Source: Schlesneria sp. DSM 10557 (GTDB lineage Bacteria > Planctomycetota > Planctomycetia > Planctomycetales > Planctomycetaceae). Taken from it: a DNA stretch of 64,000 nucleotides. The stretch lies in contig NZ_CP124747.1 of NCBI RefSeq assembly GCF_041860085.1, forward strand, positions 6,409,001 through 6,473,000, written 5' to 3'. The notes under the pieces were generated by a model. It did no database searches, was not told the DNA's origin, and saw nothing but the letters and a program-made list of their open reading frames with translations. The position numbers were made by a program, and so were the translations under genes. Below, one piece after another: positions 52,158 through 61,439 of the stretch. Position 1 is the first letter of the stretch. Every line of letters begins with the position of its first letter.

Positions 52158-54584
52158 CTAGTGAAGCGTGGTCAGGGGACGCGCTCCGGTGCGCGTGGCG
52201 GATCTTTCCGAGGCAAGTTCAATCAAGGCCGCACAATCGAGCATCAGACAGACTGATCCGTCGCCCATGATACTCGCACCCGACAGTCCGCGAATGGCAA
52301 TGAAGTTCTCAGAAAGAGATTTAATCACGATGTCTGCGCGCCCCACGAGAGCCTCAACGCACAGTCCCAGTGTCTTTCCTCGCCCATTGAGTAAAACGAC
52401 GTTGATATTGCGGTTGTGTGGGCTCCGTTCGGCCGGAGGTGATGCGACCTTATGCCCCCAGTCAAAAATGCTCTCCATACTCGCCAGCGAGATTAATTCG
52501 CCACGGACATCGATTGTCAGATGGCGGTGAACAGCATGGATGTTTTCCGGTGCGACCGAGACGATTTCCCTCACGTCATCGATGGGGATGGAAAAGTGAC
52601 CATCGCCATGTCGGACGAGCAGGCTGCGAATAATGGCCAGTGTCAGAGGTAGCCGAATGGTGAACGTTGTCCCGACTCCGACAACCGATTTCATCTCGAT
52701 CGTCCCGCTGAGAGATGCGATGGTGCTTTGAACGATATCCATCCCTACGCCGCGACCCGAGATGTCCGAAATCTGGTCGGCCGTGCTGAATCCCGGGTGC
52801 CAGATGTAGTCCACGACTTGTTGATCCGACATTTCGCGGACTTGTCCCTCGGTGGCAATCCCGCGGCTGACGATGCGATCTCGAATCCGTGCCGGGTCGA
52901 TTCCTTTCCCGTCATCACGCACGGTGATGAGGACATTGTTGCCGCGGTGAGACGCCTCAATTGAGAGCGTGCTGATGGCGGGCTTTCCGTTCGCGAGACG
53001 TTCTTCGGGGAGCTCGACGCCGTGGTCGATCGAATTACGGACCAGATGAAGAAGCGGGTCACCCAGTGAATCAATCATCCTGCGGTCGAGTTCTGTGTTC
53101 TCGCCATGGACCACCAGTTGAACCTTCTTTCCCCGCTCGACAGACAGATCGCGAATGACTCGCTTGAATCGGTTCAACAAGGGGCCGACGGGAACCATCC
53201 GAGTATTCAGTACGCCGCGCTGCAAGTTCTTCGAAACGCGCGTTAACTGGTCGACGGCTTCGGTAATCTCCAGAAAATGACGGTGCCCCTCATCCCACAG
53301 CGAGGACTGCTCATCGAGTCTGTCGAGGTCGTCTTCCAACCCGTGAAAAAGAGACTTGAAACTCTCATCGAGTTTCGTAGTCGCTCCCAACTGTCGCTGG
53401 AACTTGACCAGCCGTTGTCTCAACCGTTCAGTTAGATCCTTCGTCTTGTTGATAACTGAAGTGCGACGAAACACCGGACTCATTTTGGACGTGATTTCGG
53501 CGAATCGAGCATTCGTCACGACGAGTTCACCGGTCAGATTCATCAGCCGGTCGAGTCGATCAATATCGATGCGCAGCGTTTCAGTGACAGGAACCTTTGC
53601 TTCGGAGGATTCTGGGGAGACAGGCGATGCGGGTGCGCCGTTGTTTGGTTCGATGGCAGTTGCGGAACTTGCGGCGACATCAGATTGAGGGACAGGGCTG
53701 CCGGCAGCCGGCTCGTTTTCGTGGTCGAACGTGACACCCGCCTGAGGTGCCGTATCACCCGGCCCTTCGACGACCAGGTCGTGCGGAGTTTTCCCGTCGG
53801 CATTCCCATCGAACTCAATGTCAACGAGCGAAGGCATATCCATTTCGATGGAGTCGACGCCATCAACACTGGCAATCCGTCGGATCTCTTCGAGCTTGCG
53901 ATCCGTCAGGAGAACTAAGGAGAACAGTGGAAGCTCGTCAAAACTGCGAACGTCCTCAATTTTGGGTTCGCACGAGATGACTTCGCCGATCGATGACAGC
54001 CGTGCCACAATCAGCCGTGCCTTGAGGTCGGCCAATTGAAGTCCCGGCTTGAACTTGACCTTAATCGGCACACCCGCGGACATCGAGACGGCGTTCGAAG
54101 GTCCAGCAGCAACTGAGGCGGGAGCAGGAACTTCCGGTTCGAATACCGATGCGTCTTCGCGAGGTGACTGCTCGTTGAGTTGGCGGATCAACTCGCTGGG
54201 ATCTCCTTCATCCGGATTTCCCGCTCTCAGTCGATGGGTAAAATTCCGGAAGTAGTCGACACATTTCAGGACAAGCGTCGTTGTGTCCCGGTCCAACTGC
54301 TCCTTACCTGATCGATAGTTTTCGAATCGGTCTTCCAGCGTATGGGCGAAGTCTCCGATGACTTCAAACCCCATCATTCCGCACGAGCCTTTCAGGGAGT
54401 GCAGCATGCGAAAGGCTTTGTTCAACGCTTCGGCGTTAGTGGGGTCCCCCTCCAGAAACAGCGTCGCCTCGACAAGAGCATCGAGCTCCTCGGCCGTCTC
54501 GTCGAGAAAGACCTGCAGATACACTGACAGATCATCGGATGAAGAGTCAGAATTCTGCGTCGGATTATTCGGATCTGACACCAT
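52158..54584 (-). CDS. cheA: Chemotaxis histidine kinase CheA
   Basis: 808 residues. HPt domain 1-125 with the phosphorylated His62 (FRMLHSLKGSCG). A second, P2-like domain spans about 175-255 (KFKPGLQLADLKARLIV). After an acidic/Pro linker come the dimerisation region (about 340-470), the ATPase domain with LVRNSIDHGVE, the Gly-rich VRDDGKGIDPARI and GRGVGMDIV, and a CheW-like P5 domain. There is no C-terminal receiver. It signals to CheY and CheB. ATG 54584 has AGGAACC. It lies between cheR and the cheC-like gene with spacings of 11-12 bp. Confidence 0.96.
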   Translation of the reverse strand: MVSDPNNPTQNSDSSSDDLSVYLQVFLDETAEELDALVEATLFLEGDPTNAEALNKAFRMLHSLKGSCGMMGFEVIGDFAHTLEDRFENYRSGKEQLDRDTTTLVLKCVDYFRNFTHRLRAGNPDEGDPSELIRQLNEQSPREDASVFEPEVPAPASVAAGPSNAVSMSAGVPIKVKFKPGLQLADLKARLIVARLSSIGEVISCEPKIEDVRSFDELPLFSLVLLTDRKLEEIRRIASVDGVDSIEMDMPSLVDIEFDGNADGKTPHDLVVEGPGDTAPQAGVTFDHENEPAAGSPVPQSDVAASSATAIEPNNGAPASPVSPESSEAKVPVTETLRIDIDRLDRLMNLTGELVVTNARFAEITSKMSPVFRRTSVINKTKDLTERLRQRLVKFQRQLGATTKLDESFKSLFHGLEDDLDRLDEQSSLWDEGHRHFLEITEAVDQLTRVSKNLQRGVLNTRMVPVGPLLNRFKRVIRDLSVERGKKVQLVVHGENTELDRRMIDSLGDPLLHLVRNSIDHGVELPEERLANGKPAISTLSIEASHRGNNVLITVRDDGKGIDPARIRDRIVSRGIATEGQVREMSDQQVVDYIWHPGFSTADQISDISGRGVGMDIVQSTIASLSGTIEMKSVVGVGTTFTIRLPLTLAIIRSLLVRHGDGHFSIPIDDVREIVSVAPENIHAVHRHLTIDVRGELISLASMESIFDWGHKVASPPAERSPHNRNINVVLLNGRGKTLGLCVEALVGRADIVIKSLSENFIAIRGLSGASIMGDGSVCLMLDCAALIELASERSATRTGARPLTTLH

Positions 54585-54595
54585 TGGGTTCCTGA

Positions 54596-55444
54596 CTACT
54601 CCTTCTGATACAGAAAAGTACTTCGCTTGGTCAGCATTCCCAACATGTCAAAAATTCCCTCTGAGGGGCCGACGACGAGAAACCCCCGTGGCGCGAGCGC
54701 CTTGACCAGATTCTCAATCACGGTCTCTTTTGAAGCCCGGTTGAAGTAGATGAGGACATTGCGAATAAAGATGCAATCAAATGCCGGCTCAGTGATCGGC
54801 TGCATGAGATTGTGCCTTTTGAATTTCACGATCTCTGACAGGGCCGGTTTGACCTTCCATGCGTTTGCCGCCGTGTCGTGCTGAAAGTACTGTGTCCGCA
54901 ACTTCAGTGGGATATCGTCCATGGTTTGGGTAGCGAACAGACCGGCGCGTGCTTGGGAAAGTGCCTGTTCGCTGATATCGGTCCCCAGGATTTCGAGCTT
55001 CCAGCTTGTCAGCTTGTGCTGGTTTTCGGCAAGACAGAGAGCGATGGAATAAGGTTCTTCTCCGGTGCTACACGCCGCAGACCAGATGCGGATACTGCGG
55101 CGGCTCCCCACTTCTTTGGATCGGGCGATCTGCAAATCGACAAACTCGGTACTGAGCCAGTCAAAGTGTTTCTGTGTACGAAAGAATGACGTTTCGTTCG
55201 TGGTGATGGCGCTGAGGAATCCGTCGAGTTCCGTCTTGCCGGACGATGAGGTCAGGAAGTCGAAGTAACTCTGGAAGCTCTCGATATTCGTCGCACGCAG
55301 TCTTCGACGGACTCTGTTACTAAGTAGTGTGATCTTGGTATCGGGCACACTGATACCGCAGAGTTTCAGAATCAGCTTCTGATACTTTTCAAATTCTTGA
55401 CGAGTCAGTTGAATCGAGTCCACAGCCGCCCGGCCTTCGAACAA
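54596..55444 (-). CDS. cheR: Chemotaxis protein methyltransferase CheR
   Basis: 282 residues. Uses S-adenosylmethionine to methylate receptor glutamates. The N-terminal helical part begins LTRQEFEKYQKLILKLCGI and has TNETSFFRTQKHFDWL. The SAM-binding motif is IWSAACSTGEEPYSIAL, and VKFKRHNLMQPITEPAFDCIFIRNVLIYF precedes the end. TTG 55444 (AAGGACAAT upstream) is used; GTG 55423 is an alternative. It lies 18 bp after the MCP gene. The MCP has no NWETF-type tether, so CheR should bind the receptor directly. Confidence 0.94.
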   Translation of the reverse strand: MFEGRAAVDSIQLTRQEFEKYQKLILKLCGISVPDTKITLLSNRVRRRLRATNIESFQSYFDFLTSSSGKTELDGFLSAITTNETSFFRTQKHFDWLSTEFVDLQIARSKEVGSRRSIRIWSAACSTGEEPYSIALCLAENQHKLTSWKLEILGTDISEQALSQARAGLFATQTMDDIPLKLRTQYFQHDTAANAWKVKPALSEIVKFKRHNLMQPITEPAFDCIFIRNVLIYFNRASKETVIENLVKALAPRGFLVVGPSEGIFDMLGMLTKRSTFLYQKE

Positions 55445-55462
55445 ATTGTCCTTCGTGCGCTT

Positions 55463-57217
55463 CTAAACCTTAAATCGTGCCACGAGATCCTGTAGCGTTG
55501 TCGCCTGTGAACCCAGTTCCTCTGCACTGGCGGCCATCTCTTCCGATGCTGCTGCATTCGAGTCAGTTGTCTTGCTGATCGACCGGATTGCAAGCTGAAC
55601 ATCTTTGGCGCTGGCTGCCTGAGTCCTGGTCGAATCCGCGATGCGGGTGATCCCCAGCGCCGTCATTTCTACGGCGTTGACGATGGAACCCAGCGACTTG
55701 CCAACCTTTTCCGACAGGTCGGCTCCTTCCGCCACGCGCCGCGTTGATTCCTTGATGAGCTGCGTAATCTCTTTGGCTGCCAGACTCGAACGTTCCGCCA
55801 GTTTACGGACTTCATCGGCCACCACGGCGAATCCCAATCCATGCTCACCCGCCCGTGCCGCTTCGATCGCGGCGTTCAGTGCCAGCAGGTTGGTCTGGTT
55901 GGCAATCTCACTGATGACCTGGATGATGTCATTGATCTGTTCGCTGGACTTCTGAATCAGCCGCATCGAAGAAATTGCTTCACTGACCGAGTTCCCACCT
56001 GACTTGGCCAGTTCCGACGTCGATTCAGCCTGTCGTCGCGCTTCTACTGAGTTCTCTGAAATGTCCTGGATCGAGCGGACAAGTTCTTCGATGCTGGCAG
56101 ACATTTCCTCAACGGAAGCGGCCTGCGACTGAGCCCCTTCACTGAGATTCTGTGAGCTTTCGGAAATGGCCCGGGCCCCTTCGTTCTGCTGGGCTGCCGA
56201 CTCGATAAGCTGACCGATCAACTCCCGCAAGTCGCTCGACATCTGTCTGATGCTGAGGCTCAGTCGTCCCAGATCATCTTCCCAATTCTGTTCGAGTTCC
56301 TGTGTGAGGTCACCGTTTGCGATGGCCTGAACCACGACCATCAGTTGGCTGATCCGAGTCCGCATGTCGTCCGCAATGCGTTGCTGCTCTGCCTGAAGTG
56401 CCTGCTCCCGTTCCTTCGTGTGGACCTGGTCCGTGACGAGTTCCCAATTGATCATGGGGCCGATGTATTTTCCGGCCGAATCGCGGATCGCCACAGCGTT
56501 CAGATTGAGGATCTCGTTTCCCAGTTTGATCTGGGCCTGATGCGGCAAGGAGTCAGGGTTGGCCAGAATGCGTCGCTGGTGTTCAGGATTGCGGTGGAAG
56601 ATGTCGATCGACTGCCCCATCATCTGGTCGACTTTGCAGGGGAGCAGATGCTCGAGTTGCTTGAGTGTTCGGACCGACGCGGGATTCATATAGACGATTT
56701 TGAGGTTCTCGTCGGCGAGAATCATGCGGACCGTAGCGTGCTCCAGCATCTGCTGAAGCCGCTGCTGCTCGTGTTCCAGCCGGACTTTGTCGGTGATTCG
56801 TTCCCACGTGATCATGGGGCCCGCATAGTTTCCTGCTTCGTCGAACATTGCCGACACCCGCAGTGCGAGTGTTTCGGGTCCCAGTCGGATGTTTGCGAGG
56901 TGTGGCAGATTGCGCGGATCGGCGAGCAGTCTTCGCTGGTGCTCTGGATTCCGGTGGAAAATGTCGATCGACTGACCGAGAAGATTGTTCACATCGCAGG
57001 GAAGCAGATGCTGAAGCTCTCGAAGTGTCGAGAGAGAGGCCGCGTTCAGGTAAGTAATTCTCAGGCTAAGGTCAGCCACGATGACGCGGACGGTTGAGTT
57101 CTCGAGAATCTGTTGAAAATCGATTCGGGGCTCCACCCGCCGTGCAGTAGCGGACGTGCGTCGCGCACGGGGACGCCCTGGTGAGGGTGCGGATGAGAGT
57201 GATTCGTCGGTGGCCAT
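55463..57217 (-). CDS. Soluble methyl-accepting chemotaxis protein with two PAS domains
   Basis: 584 residues and no transmembrane segment. A basic N-terminus leads to two tandem PAS domains (about 35-150 and 155-265). Both contain the same core, [14 protein letters not shown], and both open with [18 protein letters not shown], so the second is a recent duplicate. A HAMP-like helix (about 285-335) and the methyl-accepting signalling hairpin follow: the tip is [31 protein letters not shown] with [13 protein letters not shown]. It should sense an intracellular or redox/ligand signal. Length of the signalling domain fits a 36- or 40-heptad class but I could not count precisely. 125 bp after cheW. 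Confidence 0.92.
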   Translation of the reverse strand: MATDESLSSAPSPGRPRARRTSATARRVEPRIDFQQILENSTVRVIVADLSLRITYLNAASLSTLRELQHLLPCDVNNLLGQSIDIFHRNPEHQRRLLADPRNLPHLANIRLGPETLALRVSAMFDEAGNYAGPMITWERITDKVRLEHEQQRLQQMLEHATVRMILADENLKIVYMNPASVRTLKQLEHLLPCKVDQMMGQSIDIFHRNPEHQRRILANPDSLPHQAQIKLGNEILNLNAVAIRDSAGKYIGPMINWELVTDQVHTKEREQALQAEQQRIADDMRTRISQLMVVVQAIANGDLTQELEQNWEDDLGRLSLSIRQMSSDLRELIGQLIESAAQQNEGARAISESSQNLSEGAQSQAASVEEMSASIEELVRSIQDISENSVEARRQAESTSELAKSGGNSVSEAISSMRLIQKSSEQINDIIQVISEIANQTNLLALNAAIEAARAGEHGLGFAVVADEVRKLAERSSLAAKEITQLIKESTRRVAEGADLSEKVGKSLGSIVNAVEMTALGITRIADSTRTQAASAKDVQLAIRSISKTTDSNAAASEEMAASAEELGSQATTLQDLVARFKV

Positions 57218-57342
57218 AGGATGACTCCAGCAGACAATGCGCTGCCTCAGGCAGTATCGCGTGAGAGCGGTTTCACCGGCTCACGATTCCGCCGATCTCT
57301 GAGCGAGGACAGTCGGCAACGCACGTCTGCTTATGACATTGG

Positions 57343-57891
57343 TTAGTTTTCAGATTTGGAGAGTGACAAAATCGAAGAGCCGCGACGAGCTACCTCTCGG
57401 ACGTGCTCGAGTTTCGCCGGATCCAGAAGTTCAGCGATATCGAGCAGGATGACCAATCCACTGTCGAGCTTGGCAAACCCCGAGATATAAGCCGCTCCGT
57501 CAGCTTTCACGATGTCCGGGGCGGGTTGGATATTTTTGGGCGAAATTTTGATGACCTGGGTCACCGCGTCGACCGTGCATCCGATTGTTCTTGAACCGAC
57601 GTTGACGACGATGGTTCGGGTTTCTTCGCTTTTCGACTGGGCATCCAGGTCGAGCAGTCGGCGCAAGTTGATGATCGGGATGATCGTTCCGCGGAGATTG
57701 CTGACACCTTCGACGTAGTCGGGGACTTGAGGCATGCTCGTCACATGATCCGGGATGACGATCTCCTGAATCCCTTCGATGCGAAAGGCATACACCTGGT
57801 CAGCCAGTTTGAAACCAACAAACTGCATCGTCGATCGCGATTGGGCCATTGCTTCCGACGAGGCTGACCTCGTCGAATCGTTCCCGCTCAT
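57343..57891 (-). CDS. cheW: Chemotaxis coupling protein CheW
   Basis: 182 residues. Couples receptor to CheA. The two SH3-like halves contain FVGFKLADQVYAFRIEGIQEIV, VSNLRGTIIPIINLRRLL, VVNVGSRTIGCTVDAVTQVIKI and YISGFAKLDSGLVILLDIAELL. The length includes an extra Ser-rich N-terminus (about 20 residues) and a short basic tail. ATG 57891 has AAGGACTGCGGGA. It is second in transcription order, 138 bp after the Ser/Thr kinase gene. Confidence 0.95.
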   Translation of the reverse strand: MSGNDSTRSASSEAMAQSRSTMQFVGFKLADQVYAFRIEGIQEIVIPDHVTSMPQVPDYVEGVSNLRGTIIPIINLRRLLDLDAQSKSEETRTIVVNVGSRTIGCTVDAVTQVIKISPKNIQPAPDIVKADGAAYISGFAKLDSGLVILLDIAELLDPAKLEHVREVARRGSSILSLSKSEN

Positions 57892-58029
57892 TCCCGCAGT
57901 CCTTCACACAAAACTCTCAGGTCGGTCGTAATGCTTCTTCCGCTGATTCTGCAAGCGGAGGGAAACCTACGTCAACTTGCGATTCGGGGAATGTGATTTT
58001 CCTGAACAAGCAGGGATTTGCGGTACCGT

Positions 58030-59901
58030 TTATGACGCCCGGCATGCCTGTAATAGACATTTCAGGCGATGTGCATCCAGAATGCGGTGGACAGACGCGA
58101 TGACGCTTTGACGGAAAAGAGCTCGTAAGTAAAGCCTTCGCTGGTCGACATCGACTTCTGCGAGAATGTGGCGCGAGTCCGGTAGAAGTCGCATGAAAAT
58201 CGAGTCGCGGAAATCCCGCTGGGTCGCTTTAGTCAATTCCCAAAGTCGCAGCACGACAGTGGGCGTCTCACTAATGGGGATTCTTTCCGAGTCATTCAAT
58301 CCGACGAATACCACATCCAGAAGTCCCGTCTGGCGAATCAATTCCGCAACGGAGTCTGGTACCCGCTTGTAATCTGACATAATGACAAGGCGGAACCGGG
58401 TCGCGTCGATCTGAGCGCCGATGATTCCCTGTTCCAGTTCACAGGGACCCGCCGCATGGACGATGCGAAGCGTATCTTCGGGGCGTACCCGCTTGGGGGC
58501 CAGCACCAGGCTGGCAGCCGTACCAGCGGCAACCAGGTCTTCGACAGTTGAGTCACTGGAATTGAGCACGACGCATGTTCGGTTGAGTGAGCATCGCATA
58601 CTCAATTCTGAAATGAGATCGATCCCCTTCCCATCGGGCAATTCCATGGCCGTCATCAAGAGATCAGGCACATGGTTCTGCATTGCTGCGATGACCTGTT
58701 GTTTGGTCGAGTATAAGTCGATACGAAAAGCGCCTGACCGGGCACACGTGTCTCTCATCATGGTGGCGAGCATCTTCGATGGCTCAATGATGACGACCGA
58801 CCGCAATCGGCGGACCTCATCACTGACTGTGATAGACGCGCGCTCCGTTTGCTGGACGGGCGACGGCGTGAAAACGGGGGTCTTGGTCAGCGCCGAGATG
58901 TGTGAGCCCCCCTTTTCGATGACGTCCATCAGCGCATCGGCCATCTCGGTCGCTGTCTGATAGCGGTCTGCGGGCTGCTTGGACATTGCCTTGGCAATGA
59001 TGTGGTTGCACTCAATCGGGAGGTGCCGAACAAATTCCGTCGCTTTCGGTGCTGGTTTATTCAGATGGGCCATCATTGTCTGGACAATGGACGAGCATTC
59101 CTCGTAGGGAAAACGGCCTGTCAGCAAACGAAAGAGCGAGGCGCCTAGACTGTAGATGTCCGTTCGTAAATCGACTTCCGACGATTCGAATTGTTCGGGG
59201 CTCATGTACTGAGGAGTCCCCAGGATCTGACCTTGTTTGGTCATCGCTGTTCGGGTGTCATGTGCCGCGTCGACCAGCTTTGTCAATCCGAAGTCGACGA
59301 CTTTGACAAGTCCTTCCCTCGTCTTCATCAGATTCTCGGGTTTGATATCGCGGTGGACCATGCCGGCGGCATGTGCCGCGGCCAGTCCAGCCGCCGCCTG
59401 GGCGATCATCTTACAGGCGACTCGCCAATGCGACGGGCCGTAAGTCTGGACCATTTCCGCGAGGCTTCCCCCTGAGAGATACTCCATGACGATGTAGTAC
59501 TGGCCGTTCCAGAGATCAATGTCGTGCAGTGATACGACATTCGGATGATTCAGTCGACCAATCGCGCGGGCTTCCTGAAGAAACCTTTGAAGCGCCGTCT
59601 TCGAAGAAGCGACTTCCTGTGACAGGACCTTGATTGCCACTTCCCGTTCAAGCATCTTGTCAAACGCGAGATAGACGGCCCCCATCCCGCCCGAGCCTAA
59701 CTGGGACCGGATTTCGTACTTGCCAATGGCTTTGCCGACAGGAGTAGGTGAGCCCGAAACGTCGGGACCCGCCACTGAGTCTGCCCCCAGAACGGTCTTC
59801 GTATCGTTTTCCGTCCGCGCTTTATGCAGCCTGTCGTAGGATGGGGGGGGGCCTCCTGCGAACTCATTGCGAGTAGACTGAGAACGGGGATCGGAACTCA
59901 T
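58030..59901 (-). CDS. Ser/Thr protein kinase fused to a degenerate receiver domain
   Basis: 623 residues from ATG 59901 (AGGTGG upstream). A Pro/Gly-rich N-terminus precedes a PknB-type kinase domain (about 61-325): GSGGMGAVYL, Lys91 in VAIKVL, HRDIKPEN with Asp185, DFG at 203-205, and GTPQYMSPEQ. A link follows. Residues about 365-490 resemble a response-regulator receiver but the key residues are lost: the DD pair is Glu373-Pro374, and the phosphoacceptor position (DLLMTAMELPD) is Ala418. The last 130 residues match nothing I know. No transmembrane segment. It is first in the chemotaxis run, suggesting the kinase acts on or with the Che proteins; that is inference from position. Confidence 0.85.
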   Translation of the reverse strand: MSSDPRSQSTRNEFAGGPPPSYDRLHKARTENDTKTVLGADSVAGPDVSGSPTPVGKAIGKYEIRSQLGSGGMGAVYLAFDKMLEREVAIKVLSQEVASSKTALQRFLQEARAIGRLNHPNVVSLHDIDLWNGQYYIVMEYLSGGSLAEMVQTYGPSHWRVACKMIAQAAAGLAAAHAAGMVHRDIKPENLMKTREGLVKVVDFGLTKLVDAAHDTRTAMTKQGQILGTPQYMSPEQFESSEVDLRTDIYSLGASLFRLLTGRFPYEECSSIVQTMMAHLNKPAPKATEFVRHLPIECNHIIAKAMSKQPADRYQTATEMADALMDVIEKGGSHISALTKTPVFTPSPVQQTERASITVSDEVRRLRSVVIIEPSKMLATMMRDTCARSGAFRIDLYSTKQQVIAAMQNHVPDLLMTAMELPDGKGIDLISELSMRCSLNRTCVVLNSSDSTVEDLVAAGTAASLVLAPKRVRPEDTLRIVHAAGPCELEQGIIGAQIDATRFRLVIMSDYKRVPDSVAELIRQTGLLDVVFVGLNDSERIPISETPTVVLRLWELTKATQRDFRDSIFMRLLPDSRHILAEVDVDQRRLYLRALFRQSVIASVHRILDAHRLKCLLQACRAS

Positions 59902-60399
59902 TGATTCCACCTGGGATCGATTGTGCTACCAGCGGCGGGGCACAAAGAGAAGTACGGACGATAAGCTACGTCATAAAGTTTCATTTTACAACGGTTCGGC
60001 GCCGTTGGTGAGAACCAAAGACGCCAAAATGCAACGGAACGAGATCTTAACGGTTCTAACGGCCCGGGTTGTCAGGTAAACACCGCTTTTTACTAGTCAA
60101 TTTTGCTCGAAGATCTGCCGGCAACTCAACATTAAAAAAGAATGATCTCTAAAACCAACGGGAATTTTGACTTTCGGGACATTTGCAGAATTGGAATCTT
60201 GGACAGTTGCCTTCGCGAGGGGAACCCTCCATGTCAATTTGTGAAAAATGCACCAGTGGACTGTTTAAGTCTCCTGATATGTTTTCAGATGTATTCAAGG
60301 GTACACTGAACCTGCGGTTGTTGTCTCTCTTTTTCGGAATGATGATCCCCCCTCCGTTTGGAGGGATCATCACTCGTCAACTGAATCAGGAAGTCTGCT
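59902..60399. other. Divergent intergenic region with a leader hairpin
   Basis: 498 AT-rich bp between the kinase gene and the cytochrome P460 gene. An imperfect hairpin GATGATCCC/GGGATCATC (60341-60349, 60363-60371), strengthened by an inner CTCC/GGAG, lies 29 nt upstream of the P460 start. A TTGACT element occurs near 60168, but no matching -10 box is clear. Open frames here have no recognisable product. Confidence 0.45.
60341..60371 (+). promoter_or_regulatory. Hairpin upstream of the cytochrome P460 gene
   Basis: 9-bp stem GATGATCCC/GGGATCATC with an inner CTCC-GTTT-GGAG helix, 29 nt upstream of GTG 60400. It could form in the mRNA leader. No T-run follows. Confidence 0.4.
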
Positions 60400-61053
60400 G
60401 TGCGAGTTTCGCGTCGATCTCTGGGAATCACCATCCTTTTGGCTCTGCTTGTCGGACTGTTGCTGCGGTCGGCCGATTCAGAGTTAACACCGCAGAATCC
60501 AAGGATTACACAAGGAATGGCGCTACCCGAATACGACGAAGAGGGAAGGTTGCGCAGGCCCGATGGATTTGAGAAATGGGTCGTGGTGGGAACGTCTGTC
60601 GGTCTTGGCTACTCCGATGGAGCGCAATCAAATGCAGATAATCCAGGTACGTTTCACAATGTCTATCTGCAACCGGAAGCTTTCGATCACTACGTGAAGA
60701 CATGCGAATTTCCCGAGCAGTCGGTATTCATTGTGACAAACCTTCCCTCGCGACCTGCCAAGACCAAGGGCCCTGTCTCAAGAACGGGTTTCGTCGCGGC
60801 TCCGACAGAAGGGCTTGAAGTGGCTGTCAAGGATTCAAAGCGGTTCCCGGATGCCTGGGCCTACTTTCTGTTTCATGACGCGGCAGAGGGGCGGAATCAG
60901 ACCGTCCGGAAGACTGAAGCGCCGATCGCGAGGAATGCTTGCTACGACTGCCATGCCGAGCACGGTGCAGACGATAACGTCTTTACCCAGTTTTATTCGG
61001 TGCTGACGAGTGCCCGGGAGAAGGAACTCAGGAAGAGCAAAACAGGCAAATAG
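60400..61053 (+). CDS. Cytochrome P460 family protein
   Basis: 217 residues. A signal-anchor N-terminus (SLGITILLALLVGLLL) precedes a P460 domain: WVVVGTSVGLGYSDG, FHNVYLQPEAFDHYVKT, DAWAYFLFH, and the haem motif CYDCHAEHGADDNVFTQFY at the C-terminus. True cytochromes P460 oxidise hydroxylamine or NO with a Lys-crosslinked haem; many family members lack a known substrate and some are simple c-type cytochromes. The Lys crosslink cannot be judged here. GTG 60400 follows AGGAAG. It is convergent with the cytochrome oxidase genes, whose products could share its electrons. Confidence 0.88.
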   Translation: MRVSRRSLGITILLALLVGLLLRSADSELTPQNPRITQGMALPEYDEEGRLRRPDGFEKWVVVGTSVGLGYSDGAQSNADNPGTFHNVYLQPEAFDHYVKTCEFPEQSVFIVTNLPSRPAKTKGPVSRTGFVAAPTEGLEVAVKDSKRFPDAWAYFLFHDAAEGRNQTVRKTEAPIARNACYDCHAEHGADDNVFTQFYSVLTSAREKELRKSKTGK

Positions 61054-61439
61054 GCAGGCCTGCTTGAAAACTCGGACCAATTGCAGATTGAAGCGGACTC
61101 ACCAGGAAATTGCCCCAGCACCAGAGTCGGACGCGGATAGGCCGACTTCAGTCGATCAGAGGCAGCGATCCTGACGGATTTGCTCGCGTTCCGGATTGCC
61201 GTCAGTCCATTTCACGGGACTCGACTGTTTCTGGCGGCATGGTGTCCGACTGTTCAGCAAGTCGAATCTCGCTCCTGACGAAACGGCTCGATGTGAAGCG
61301 GCTGGCTGAGAAGCGGAAAAGAATGCCGCCCGCGCGTTGAATCACCGTACGGACTCAATCAACGACTTTGAAACGAACTCACCTGCTCCCGGTAATAACA
61401 ATGACCGTGCGCTTTGACGCACGGTCATCTCGAAGCAGC
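61054..61439. other. Intergenic region between convergent genes
   Basis: 386 bp. Contains the stem-loop at 61401-61428; I see nothing else. Confidence 0.5.
61401..61428 (-). terminator. Terminator of the cytochrome oxidase genes
   Basis: Perfect 11-bp stem ATGACCGTGCG/CGCACGGTCAT (61401-61411, 61418-61428), 6-nt loop, 11 bp past the minus-strand stop at 61440. The following minus-strand sequence TTGTTATTA is moderately T-rich. Confidence 0.65.

Noticed and set aside
59901..59910. GTG 59910 as start of the kinase
   Set aside because: ATG 59901 has AGGTGG at a better distance; the GTG lies inside that site.
60183..60572. 129-codon plus-strand frame upstream of and overlapping the cytochrome P460 gene
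   Set aside because: It overlaps the P460 gene in another frame and covers the hairpin region; no recognisable product.
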